From assembly GCA_015486685.1 (NCBI GenBank), contig WFRC01000075.1, positions 1-23,927 of the forward strand: a DNA stretch of 23,927 bases, given 5' to 3'. The notes under the pieces are model-generated. The model was not told where the DNA came from. It saw only the letters and a list, made by a program, of their open reading frames with translations, and did not search any database. The position numbers were made by a program, and so were the translations under genes. Every line of letters starts with the position of its first letter. The first letter of the stretch is position 1. Below are positions 1 through 7,373 of this stretch, in pieces. Source of the DNA: Caldifarciminota bacterium (GTDB lineage: Bacteria; Hydrothermota; UBA3072; WFRC01).

Positions 1-753
1 AGTCCTGAGGCGAAAAAATTGATTGGATTCCTGAATCAGAATTTAAATACAAATATAAGGAACGATTCCGGAATAGGCATTAAACCTATAAGTGAATTTG
101 CTACCAAAAGATTGATGAGAAAGGCATTAAAATATGCCATAGAGAATAAAAGGTCATCTGTTACGATTGTGCATAAAGGAAATATAATGAAATATACAGA
201 AGGCGCATTTAAGAATTGGTGTTATGAGGTAGCGAAACAGGAATTTGCCAATCAAACAATAACAGAAGAGGAATTGAAAAAACTCACAAAAGTTCCCGAA
301 GGCAAAATAGTGGTGGGAGACAGAATCGCAGATAATATGCTCCAGCAAGTATTAACAAGAACAAATGAATATGATGTGATTGTCTTACCAAACTTAAATG
401 GAGATTACCTTTCTGATGCCTGTTCTGCCCAGGTGGGGGGACTTGGAATGGCACCAGGAGCAAATATTGGAGATTACATTGCATTGTTTGAAGCAACACA
501 TGGGACTGCACCAAAATACAAAGGAATGGATAAGGTTAATCCTTCTTCTCTTATCCTATCAGGTGTGATGCTGCTTGAATATATTGGTTTTAATGAAGCA
601 GCAAATATCATCATAAATGCAATTGAAAAAACAATTCTGGATAAAAAGGTAACATACGACCTTGCAAGACAAATGCAGGGTGTAGAACCCATTAAGACTT
701 CAGAATTTGCCCGGGAAGTTGTTAAAAGAATGGAAAAAGACCGTGAAGCGTGA
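1..753 (+). CDS. icd: NADP-type isocitrate dehydrogenase, C-terminal part (5' end outside window)
   Basis: Converts isocitrate to 2-oxoglutarate and CO2 in the cytoplasmic TCA pathway. The reading frame is open from base 1, so the N-terminal part, including the phosphorylatable-serine region, lies upstream. Visible family signatures are GIGIKPISE, the VHKGNIMKYTEGAF block that binds isocitrate and metal, LNGDYLSDA, the AQVGGLGMAPGANIGD stretch and the coenzyme-loop motif ATHGTAPKYKG followed by KVNPSSLILSG. The order and spacing match the E. coli-type Icd. The last three residues (REA) and the TGA stop lie inside a 7-bp repeat array starting near 741, so the extreme C-terminus is repeat-derived. 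An Ldh2-type dehydrogenase follows on the same strand after a 147-bp repeat-filled spacer. Identity is very secure; NADP rather than NAD use is inferred from family resemblance. Confidence 0.95.
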   Translation, partial: SPEAKKLIGFLNQNLNTNIRNDSGIGIKPISEFATKRLMRKALKYAIENKRSSVTIVHKGNIMKYTEGAFKNWCYEVAKQEFANQTITEEELKKLTKVPEGKIVVGDRIADNMLQQVLTRTNEYDVIVLPNLNGDYLSDACSAQVGGLGMAPGANIGDYIALFEATHGTAPKYKGMDKVNPSSLILSGVMLLEYIGFNEAANIIINAIEKTILDKKVTYDLARQMQGVEPIKTSEFAREVVKRMEKDREA

Positions 754-775
754 GGCGTAAATTGTGAAATGTAAG
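741..775 (+). repeat. Heptanucleotide array running out of the icd 3' end
   Basis: Five consecutive 7-bp units of the form NNGTRAR (for example CCGTGAA, GCGTAAA, ATGTAAG) in perfect register. The first two units lie within icd and supply its last codons and stop. The plus strand carries TGA/TAA in every unit; because 7 is not a multiple of 3, stops rotate through all frames. Confidence 0.75.
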
Positions 776-812
776 AGGATATTAGATGTTGGATAAAATA
801 AGCGTTGTTATT

Positions 813-882
813 ACGATTAACGAATTACGATTTACGCTTAACGATTTTTTACTTCCCACTTCTCAGTTCCTACTTCTAACTT
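813..882 (-). repeat. Heptanucleotide array, ten units, opposite orientation
   Basis: Ten contiguous 7-mers in perfect register on the plus strand, all close to NNNANTT (for example ACGATTA, ACGCTTA, CCCACTT, CTAACTT). Read on the minus strand it resembles the arrays at 741 and 8472: the 15-mer GAAGTAAAAAATCGT is shared with 8499-8513. It ends 18 bp before the next start codon and just before that gene's SD. It faces the array at 741-775, so the spacer is roughly an inverted pair. Confidence 0.75.
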
Positions 883-900
883 ATTAAACAAGGAGGTATT

Positions 901-1983
901 ATGGAAGAATATCAGAAGATTAGAATTGATGTATTAAAGGGTTTTGTAGTAGATGTTTTTAAGAAACTTGGAATGAGTGAAGAGGATGCGGAAATCACCG
1001 CTGATGTCCTTATCGCCTCTGACAGAAGGGGGATATCCTCTCATGGAGTAGCCCGATTAGGAAGATATGTAAAAGGTATCAAAAATGGTGTTATGAAACC
1101 AAAGGCAGAAATGAGGATTGAAAAGGAAACAGCAAATACACTTTTGGTTTCAGGAGAAGATGGTCTTGGACAGCCTGTTTCATACAAGACAATGAAACTT
1201 GTCATTGAAAAGGCAAAGAAAAACAATGTAGCGTTTGCAGCGGTGCATAACTCTAATCACTTTGGGATTGCAGGATATTATTCAATGATGGCATTGAAAG
1301 AGGACTTGATAGGTATCTCAACAACAAATTCTGCTCCTCTTGTGCTTCCCATCTTTGGTAAAACAATGATGATAGGAACAAACCCCATAAGTATTGCTGC
1401 ACCTGCTGGACAGGAAAGACCGTTTGTTGCAGATATGGCAACAAGCACTGTGCCAAGAGGTAAATTAGAAGTATATGCGAGAAAAGAAAAAAAGATACCC
1501 CTTGTATGGGCAACGGACGAAACAGGTAAACCCACAGATGACCCTGATAAGGTTCTGAAAAACTTGTTGGAAAGGGCAGGCGGGGGGCTTCTCCCACTTG
1601 GCGGTAGTGAAGAAGAAACAGGTGGACATAAGGGATATGGTTTTGGTATGATTGTGGAAATTCTGACAGGTGTGCTTTCAGGCGGTGCATTTGGTCCTTT
1701 TGTATACGGTAAAAAGGGTGAACCAGCAAATGTCTGCCATTTCTTTGGTGCTATAAACATTGATGCCTTTATTCCAAAGGATATGTTCAAGGAAAATATG
1801 GACAAACTAATCAGGACAATAAAGGCATCAGAAAAGACTGAAGGTAAAACGAGAATTTATATCCACGGCGAAAAGGAGTTTGAACAGGAAGACATACACC
1901 AGGAAGTAGTAGATATATACTACAAAGTTGTAGAGACAATGCAAGATATAGGTAAAGAAATCGGTATTGAACCTCCATTTTAA
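901..1983 (+). CDS. Ldh2-family malate/L-lactate dehydrogenase
   Basis: NAD(P)-dependent 2-hydroxyacid oxidoreductase of the malate/L-lactate/ureidoglycolate dehydrogenase family (COG2055), which is unrelated to the Rossmann-type MDH. Family marks seen: N-terminal helical part with DRRGISSHGVARL, the VHNSNHFGIAGYYS block with the catalytic-type His, IGTNPISIAAP, VADMATS and, near residue 240, GGHKGYGFGM. The length, 360 aa, is usual. The start is fixed by a strong SD, AAGGAGG, 5 bp before the ATG. Placement behind icd suggests a malate dehydrogenase role in a partial TCA route, but substrate cannot be read from sequence; lactate or another 2-hydroxyacid is possible. Nine bases separate it from the next gene, so co-transcription is likely. 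Confidence 0.9.
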   Translation: MEEYQKIRIDVLKGFVVDVFKKLGMSEEDAEITADVLIASDRRGISSHGVARLGRYVKGIKNGVMKPKAEMRIEKETANTLLVSGEDGLGQPVSYKTMKLVIEKAKKNNVAFAAVHNSNHFGIAGYYSMMALKEDLIGISTTNSAPLVLPIFGKTMMIGTNPISIAAPAGQERPFVADMATSTVPRGKLEVYARKEKKIPLVWATDETGKPTDDPDKVLKNLLERAGGGLLPLGGSEEETGGHKGYGFGMIVEILTGVLSGGAFGPFVYGKKGEPANVCHFFGAINIDAFIPKDMFKENMDKLIRTIKASEKTEGKTRIYIHGEKEFEQEDIHQEVVDIYYKVVETMQDIGKEIGIEPPF

Positions 1984-1992
1984 GGAGAAAAT

Positions 1993-2727
1993 ATGAAATG
2001 TAGGCATTGCGGGAAAGAGGTCTCAAGCGAATATACATTTTGTCCCTATTGTGGATTTCCGTTAAATGAGGACACAGAGGAGTATTACCTGTCTATACAT
2101 TGCAAATGGAGAATGAAAGGAAAGATAAAATTATCTATGAATGCGATTCGAAACGCAATAAAAATTGGTGGACCAGGACCCTATAAGTATAAAGAATTGG
2201 GAGATTTATACTACCTTATGGGAAGAATAGATGATGCAATTGGGGCATACGAAAAATCCTTGGAGATGAAGGGTGATTTCCCGGATACATATTATGCATT
2301 GGGAATTGCATATTACAGAGCTGCATATACCCAGAAGGCAATTGAAATGCTCAAAAAATGTCTTGAGCTAAACCCTGAGTTTATTATGGCTTACTATTGG
2401 CTGGGAATTGTCTGGTATCACAGAGGGAATCTTCAGAAGGCTCTGGAATCTTTTGAAAAACTCCTTGAAAAGAATGATGAGTCTATTATTGCAAATTATC
2501 AATTAGGTATTGTATTAAATGCAATGGGAAAATATACTGAAGCGATTAAACACTTAGAGAAAGTAGCCTCGATTTCCCCCAGGGATGCTGCCCTATATTA
2601 CCATTTAGGGAATGCATATTTTTATAACCATAATATACCTCAGGCACTTAAATCATTAACAAAGGCGTTGGAACTTAACCCTGATGATAAAAGGGTACAA
2701 AGATTCCTTGCGTCTATAACAGAATAG
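1993..2727 (+). CDS. Zinc-ribbon TPR-repeat protein
   Basis: No specific function recognised. The N-terminus is a short zinc ribbon (C3, C6, C17, C20: CRHCG ... CPYCG). Residues of roughly 55-240 form about five tetratricopeptide repeats, with typical phrases such as YYALGIAYYRAAYTQKAIE, YYWLGIVWYHRGNLQKALE and YYHLGNAYFYNHNIPQALK. TPR arrays mediate protein-protein contacts, so an adaptor or assembly role is the most that can be inferred. There is no signal peptide or membrane segment, so it should be cytoplasmic. SD AAGGAG precedes the ATG. It is 9 bp after the Ldh2 gene and 7 bp before the radical SAM gene, within one operon. Confidence 0.85.
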   Translation: MKCRHCGKEVSSEYTFCPYCGFPLNEDTEEYYLSIHCKWRMKGKIKLSMNAIRNAIKIGGPGPYKYKELGDLYYLMGRIDDAIGAYEKSLEMKGDFPDTYYALGIAYYRAAYTQKAIEMLKKCLELNPEFIMAYYWLGIVWYHRGNLQKALESFEKLLEKNDESIIANYQLGIVLNAMGKYTEAIKHLEKVASISPRDAALYYHLGNAYFYNHNIPQALKSLTKALELNPDDKRVQRFLASITE

Positions 2728-2734
2728 GAGAAAA

Positions 2735-4156
2735 ATGAAAGTTTTATTGGTTAATCCTGCCGCCACTGATTTGTATTCAGAAGTGGGGGCTGATATGCCA
2801 CCCCTCGGTCTAACTTATATTGCCGCAGTACTAAAAAAGCACCATTACGAAGTTGAAATAAGGGATAAGAATGTGGATGATTCACCTATTGATTATGGAA
2901 ATTATGCTGTTGTTGGAATTTCTTCCTTAACTCCCACATATCCTGAGGCAATTAGTATTGCAGAAGAAGCAAAGAAAAGTGGTGCAATCACTGTGATGGG
3001 TGGCTATCATCCAACCTTTCTTGATGAAGATGTGCTTAAAACAGGATATGTGGACTTTGTTATAAGGGGGGAAGGCGAATATACATTTTTAAACTTACTT
3101 GAACATTTGAAAAAGAGAATGTCAGTAAATGATGTAAAGGGTATTTCTTATATATCAAATAACAAAGTTGTAAGAACTCCAAATGCTATGCCACCTCAAC
3201 CATTAGATGATTTGCCATTTCCCGCAAGGGAACTACTAAAATTAAACAAATACCACACACATTTAAATGAAATGCCAATGGCTACAATAGTAAGTTCCAG
3301 AGGGTGCCCATTTAACTGTTTCTTTTGCTCATCTTCCCTTTTTGCAGGAAGAAAATGGAGAGCACGCTCACCAAAGAACATAGTAGATGAGGTGGAAAGG
3401 TTGAAATACGACTATGGGTATCAAGCCATTGATTTTGTGGACGATAATTTTACATTGAATGCCGAAAGGACCATTGCAATTAGTGAAGAACTCATTAGAA
3501 GAAATATAAAGATGCCGTGGTGGGCACTATCAAGGGCAGACCTCCTTGCAAAAAATGAAGATATGGTAAAGTTAATGGCAAAATCGGGCGCATATATGGT
3601 ATTTCTTGGGATGGAAAGCCCCGATGATACAATTCTAAAATTTTATCATAAAAAGGAAGGGAAAGATGTATTTATAAAGGCTGTGAATCTGTTAAAAAAA
3701 TACGGCATCAAGGTATGGGCATCGTTTATGCTCGGAGCAGTAAAAGAAACAAAAAAGATGATTGAAAAAACAATCACATTTGCGAAAGAACTCTCGCCGG
3801 ATGCCGCCCAGTTTTCCATACTCACACCATATCCGGGAACTGCCCTTTTCGAATTTGTAAAAAATAGGATATTTGCGAAAGATTGGCACCTATTTGACGG
3901 GGCACACAGTGTATTCAGAACAGATTTTTTAGCCCCTAATCAATTGCAGTACCTGCTTTTTAAGTCATATGCAACATTTTATTTAAGACCTGAATGGTTA
4001 TTTAAGGAAACAATAAAGGCAGTAAGAAAACACAGAACATTTAAAACTGCTCAAAATTATGGCAGAACCCTGATGAATGTATCAAATAAAATTCTTAGAT
4101 ATAAACCAAAAATATCATTAACACCAGTTTTAAGATGGAAAGGAGGCAAAATTTGA
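2735..4156 (+). CDS. B12-binding domain radical SAM protein
   Basis: The N-terminal half is a cobalamin-binding Rossmann-like domain (VLLVNPAA, PPLGLTYIAAVLKKHHYEVEIRD, VMGGYHPTF, FVIRGEGEYTF). The radical SAM core follows with the CxxxCxxC cluster motif CPFNCFFC at C191, C195 and C198, binding a 4Fe-4S cluster and S-adenosylmethionine. Further core marks are VDEVERLKYDYGYQAIDFVDDNFT and FLGMESPDD. At 473 aa it matches the large BchE/MiaB-neighbour superfamily (COG1032) in which most members have unknown substrates, commonly methylation or C-C bond chemistry. The SD (TAGGAGA) overlaps the preceding stop region, and the stop codon overlaps the TTG start of the helicase gene. Substrate is unknown. 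Confidence 0.9.
   Translation: MKVLLVNPAATDLYSEVGADMPPLGLTYIAAVLKKHHYEVEIRDKNVDDSPIDYGNYAVVGISSLTPTYPEAISIAEEAKKSGAITVMGGYHPTFLDEDVLKTGYVDFVIRGEGEYTFLNLLEHLKKRMSVNDVKGISYISNNKVVRTPNAMPPQPLDDLPFPARELLKLNKYHTHLNEMPMATIVSSRGCPFNCFFCSSSLFAGRKWRARSPKNIVDEVERLKYDYGYQAIDFVDDNFTLNAERTIAISEELIRRNIKMPWWALSRADLLAKNEDMVKLMAKSGAYMVFLGMESPDDTILKFYHKKEGKDVFIKAVNLLKKYGIKVWASFMLGAVKETKKMIEKTITFAKELSPDAAQFSILTPYPGTALFEFVKNRIFAKDWHLFDGAHSVFRTDFLAPNQLQYLLFKSYATFYLRPEWLFKETIKAVRKHRTFKTAQNYGRTLMNVSNKILRYKPKISLTPVLRWKGGKI
4139..4155 (+). promoter_or_regulatory. SD site fixing a TTG start for the helicase gene
   Basis: AAAGGAGG at 4139-4146 is followed after 6 bp by TTG at 4153-4155. An upstream in-frame ATG at 4135 lies before this SD and would place the SD inside the gene. 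TTG gives the family-like N-terminus MTRTLITQGLNPPQ and overlaps the radical SAM stop as TTGA. Confidence 0.8.
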
Positions 4157-6270
4157 CCAGAACATTAATTACTCAGGGATTAAACCCTCCACAAAAAAAG
4201 GCTGTCACTTATGAAAAAGGGCCATTACTGGTATTGGCTGGTGCTGGTAGTGGTAAGACAAAGGTTTTAACAAGAAGGGCAGCATATCTTATTATAGATA
4301 AAAATGTCCCTCCCGATAGGATAATTGCAATGACATTTACAAACAAAGCGGCGGCAGAAATGAAAGACAGGATTTATAAATTGGCAGATAGCAAGGCTTC
4401 AGGTATATGGATGGGAACATTCCATTCTCTCTGTGCAAGAATTCTCAGAAAAAATGCCTCAGAGTTGGGATATACAAGCACATATACAATTTGTGACGAT
4501 AAGGATAGAAAAAACATAATTCAAGGGATATTAAAGGGACTTTCATATAAGAACCAAATTGAGTCCAAAGATATAATAAGGAAAATCAGTAGATATAAAA
4601 GTTATTTAATTCCATGGAATGAAATAGAAATAAAGGATGACTTTTCTGAGATTATAGTCAAGGTATATGAGATATATCAAAAAACCCTGAAAAACAATAA
4701 TGCTATGGATTTTGATGACCTTTTATTTAATACAGTATCCTTGTTTGAGGAACATCAGGAAATAAGAGATAAATATGCAGAAAAATTTTTACATATACTT
4801 GTAGACGAATTTCAGGATACAAATTATGCCCAATACAAAATACTTAATCATATTGCCAAAAAACATAGAAATATAATGGTAGTTGGTGATGATGACCAAT
4901 CCATATATGGATTTAGAGGGGCAGAAATTGGAAATATAATGAATTTTGAGAATGATTTTGATGGAACAAAGGTTATCGTACTTGAACAGAATTATAGGTC
5001 TACAGGGAATATTTTATCTGCCGCACTTTCTGTTGTTAAAAATAACAAGAGGAGAAAAGAGAAAAGGCTAAAAACTAAAAAATCAGCAGGGGAAAAACTC
5101 ACATTCTTCTGGGGCTATGACCCAAGGAATGAGGCTGAGAAAGTGATTAAAAAAATTTTTGAGGAGAAGAAAAGGGGAAAGAAAAACAAAGATTTTGTTA
5201 TACTTTACAGGATAAATGCACAATCACGTGCAATTGAAGAAATGTTAAGAAGGTATAATTTGCCTTATAAAATTGTAGGAGGGATAAGATTTTATGAAAG
5301 AAAGGAGATAAAAGACATCTTTGCGTATATCAAATCAGCGATAAATCCTGAGGATAGAATCTCTCATGAAAGAATATTAAATATTATATCCGGGGTAGGC
5401 AAAAAAACATTTGAAAAGATTGACGAATTTGGCAAAAAAAACGGTATGAGTTTCGGGAAAGCAGTAATGAATGTAAAAAAGGTTGAAAATTTGACTCCAT
5501 CTCAGCAGAGAAAGATATACGAGTTGTCCAAGATTATAAAGGCAATTCAAAAAAATACTGATAATGTATATAATGCCCTGAATGTTGTAATTGAAAAAAC
5601 GGGATATATTGAAAGGTTATCACAGATTGGAGATAAACTATCAAAAGAAAAAATTGAAAATATCAAAGAACTTGTAGCATCTGTGGAAAATTTTGTAATG
5701 CAAAATAAAGATAAATCCTGTGAAAATTATATACGAGAAGTCTCTTTATATTCAGATGTTGACGGATGGATATTAAACGATGAAATAAGCCTTATGACAA
5801 TTCATAATGCAAAGGGGCTTGAATTTCCTATTGTTTTTCTTATTGGCTTAAATGAGCATCTTTTCCCTCATTACCTTTCTATAGAAGAAGATAATGTTGA
5901 AGAGGAAAGGCGGTTGTTTTATGTAGCGTTAACAAGGGCAAAAGAAAAGGTTTATCTCTCAGCAACCTGTGGGAGAGAATCATTGACAGGTTTTTTAAAG
6001 AGAAAACCGTCTCCATTTTTGAAAGAAATACCGAAAAAATACATTACAGGTTTCGAGGAAGAAAAAGAAGAAAAAGAGGAAAAAGAGGAAAAGCAAATAA
6101 ATAAAGAAGGTTTCAACTCAGGAGACTATGTCAATCATTCAGTATTTGGTAAAGGAAAGATTATCTCTGTAGAAGGTAAAGGTATCAAACAAAAGGCAAA
6201 GGTAAATTTCTCTGGAGAAGTAAAAACAATAAGGACAAGTTTCCTTAAAAAACAACAAAAAAATGATTGA
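4153..6270 (+). CDS. UvrD/PcrA-type superfamily 1 DNA helicase
   Basis: ATP-driven 3'-5' DNA helicase used in repair and in clearing proteins from DNA. All SF1A motifs are visible: Q-type GLNPPQKKAV, Walker A GAGSGKT (residues 30-36), motif Ia MTFTNKAAAEM, motif II VDEFQDTNYAQ, motif III VVGDDDQSIYGFRGA, motif IV QNYRST, motif V MTIHNAKGLEFPIVF and motif VI EERRLFYVALTRAK. After a Glu/Lys-rich linker made of short near-identical DNA repeats (about 6057-6096), the last 55 residues (GDYVNHSVFGKGKIISVEG) form the PcrA/UvrD C-terminal Tudor-like domain that contacts RNA polymerase. The length is 705 aa from the TTG start, usual for PcrA. The stop overlaps the gatC start by 8 bp. pcrA and uvrD cannot be told apart from sequence alone. 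Confidence 0.95.
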   Translation: MTRTLITQGLNPPQKKAVTYEKGPLLVLAGAGSGKTKVLTRRAAYLIIDKNVPPDRIIAMTFTNKAAAEMKDRIYKLADSKASGIWMGTFHSLCARILRKNASELGYTSTYTICDDKDRKNIIQGILKGLSYKNQIESKDIIRKISRYKSYLIPWNEIEIKDDFSEIIVKVYEIYQKTLKNNNAMDFDDLLFNTVSLFEEHQEIRDKYAEKFLHILVDEFQDTNYAQYKILNHIAKKHRNIMVVGDDDQSIYGFRGAEIGNIMNFENDFDGTKVIVLEQNYRSTGNILSAALSVVKNNKRRKEKRLKTKKSAGEKLTFFWGYDPRNEAEKVIKKIFEEKKRGKKNKDFVILYRINAQSRAIEEMLRRYNLPYKIVGGIRFYERKEIKDIFAYIKSAINPEDRISHERILNIISGVGKKTFEKIDEFGKKNGMSFGKAVMNVKKVENLTPSQQRKIYELSKIIKAIQKNTDNVYNALNVVIEKTGYIERLSQIGDKLSKEKIENIKELVASVENFVMQNKDKSCENYIREVSLYSDVDGWILNDEISLMTIHNAKGLEFPIVFLIGLNEHLFPHYLSIEEDNVEEERRLFYVALTRAKEKVYLSATCGRESLTGFLKRKPSPFLKEIPKKYITGFEEEKEEKEEKEEKQINKEGFNSGDYVNHSVFGKGKIISVEGKGIKQKAKVNFSGEVKTIRTSFLKKQQKND

Positions 6271-6529
6271 AAAGATTGCTCAACTTGCTTCTATAAAACT
6301 AAAAAAGGAAGAAAAAGGAAAATTAGAGAAAGACTTCACAGATATTAAAAAATTTATTGAAGTATTAAAAGAAATAAATATCCATAATGTTCAACCCACT
6401 ATACATCCTTTTCTGAAAACAACAAAGGAAAAAGAAGATAAAATCAAAGAAGACACAACATCGGGGAAAATCATAAAAAACGCCCCTGAAATACAGAAAA
6501 AATATTTTAAGATAGAAAAAATACTGTAA
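6263..6529 (+). CDS. gatC: Asp-tRNA(Asn)/Glu-tRNA(Gln) amidotransferase subunit C
   Basis: Small stabilising subunit of the GatCAB amidotransferase, which amidates mischarged Glu-tRNA(Gln) or Asp-tRNA(Asn). At 88 aa it has the family pattern: IEKIAQLASIKLKKEEKGKLEKDF helix, the FIEVLKEINIHNVQPT segment with the conserved V-x-P-T, and the C-terminal NAPEIQKKYFKIEKIL (usual consensus NAP...FfkVPkvl). It starts inside the helicase gene (ATG overlaps the TGA by 8 bp), so translational coupling is likely. gatA and gatB are not in the window; they may be elsewhere, because the next gene has its own promoter. Family membership is clear despite the short length. Confidence 0.88.
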   Translation: MIEKIAQLASIKLKKEEKGKLEKDFTDIKKFIEVLKEINIHNVQPTIHPFLKTTKEKEDKIKEDTTSGKIIKNAPEIQKKYFKIEKIL

Positions 6530-6558
6530 TACCCGAAATTCCGAGAAGTTATAACTAT

Positions 6559-6583
6559 ATTTTTCCGAAAAATCTATTTTTTT
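6559..6583 (+). terminator. Weak terminator-like hairpin after gatC
   Basis: A 6-bp all-A/T stem (ATTTTT, CCG loop, AAAAAT) is followed by a T-rich tract of seven Ts. The stem has no G/C pairs, so termination strength is doubtful. Its position between the operon end and the next promoter fits a terminator. Confidence 0.3.
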
Positions 6584-6584
6584 C

Positions 6585-6612
6585 TTGACATTTTTGCTTT
6601 TTTATTTATTAT
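6585..6612 (+). promoter_or_regulatory. Sigma-70-type promoter, leaderless architecture
   Basis: TTGACA at 6585-6590, 16-bp spacer, TATTAT at 6607-6612. The ATG of the antitoxin gene is at 6621, 8 bp past the -10, where transcription would be expected to begin. No SD precedes this ATG. The mRNA would therefore have essentially no 5' leader. Confidence 0.65.
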
Positions 6613-6620
6613 ATATTATT

Positions 6621-7364
6621 ATGGTTAAGGATGAAAGCCATTCAATAGACAGTATATATGAAAATCTCGTAGAGGAAAGGATTACTTTTATTTCTATTGA
6701 TGTCATTGCACAACTCTTTGATGTTTCTCGAAACTATGCAGCCCAGATTATATTCAGATTGAAAAAAAATGGGTTGATTGAAGAGGTAGAAAAGGGTAAA
6801 TATCTTGTAGAAGAAACAGAGAGTTCAAATCCGCTTCCTGTATGTATAAAGACAATAACACCCTCATATATATCGTTCAAAACGGCCCTAATCCATTACT
6901 GTCTGATAGACGACACAGACTTAAAAGAAATATTCATTGCAACTCCAAAAAGAAAAAGCCCACTTACATTCCATTCATATAATTTCAAGTATGTCACATT
7001 AAAACCCTACCGTTTTTTCGGTTATCACAGTCAGGAAATAGATAACGAAGAAATTTTTATTGCGGATATAGAAAAAGCACTTCTGGATTGTATGATTGAA
7101 TTAAATTATGGCGTAGATATAAAAGACTTTATAGATGTTATACAAAAATCTATGCCTGATTTATCAATTGAACGGCTTTTAGATTATGCCCTCAGGTTTA
7201 ACGATAAAAGTCTGATTGCACGATTAGGATATATTTTCGAGCAAATTGGAATCCAACTCCCTGCACCAGATGATACCATTCCTAAAGATTTTATTAAACT
7301 GAATCCATTGGGAGAAAGAAAAGGAAAATGGGATAACCATTGGAAAATCATTGATAATCTTTAA
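6621..7364 (+). CDS. Solitary AbiEi-like antitoxin/transcriptional regulator
   Basis: Resembles the AbiEi antitoxin family of type IV toxin-antitoxin systems, usually DNA-binding autorepressors. The N-terminal winged HTH (residues about 15-60: FISIDVIAQLFDVSRNYAAQ, then LKKNGLIEEVEKGKYLV) is followed by the AbiEi core (SYISFKTALIHYCLID, IFIATPKRKSPLTF, YRFFGY, FIADIEKALLDC, LIARLGYIFEQIGI) and the typical tail KLNPLGERKGKWDNHWK. An in-frame TTG at 6585 is part of the -35 box, so the ATG at 6621 is preferred, giving 247 aa. The cognate AbiEii nucleotidyltransferase toxin is absent on both sides. The next gene follows after 9 bp and is metabolic, so this is an orphan antitoxin or a repurposed regulator. 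Confidence 0.82.
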   Translation: MVKDESHSIDSIYENLVEERITFISIDVIAQLFDVSRNYAAQIIFRLKKNGLIEEVEKGKYLVEETESSNPLPVCIKTITPSYISFKTALIHYCLIDDTDLKEIFIATPKRKSPLTFHSYNFKYVTLKPYRFFGYHSQEIDNEEIFIADIEKALLDCMIELNYGVDIKDFIDVIQKSMPDLSIERLLDYALRFNDKSLIARLGYIFEQIGIQLPAPDDTIPKDFIKLNPLGERKGKWDNHWKIIDNL

Positions 7365-7373
7365 GCTTTTCTG

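Noticed and set aside
6057..6096. Microsatellite-type phase-variable tract in the helicase gene
   Set aside because: It encodes a Glu/Lys linker with imperfect units in multiples of three bases; slippage would not shift the frame.
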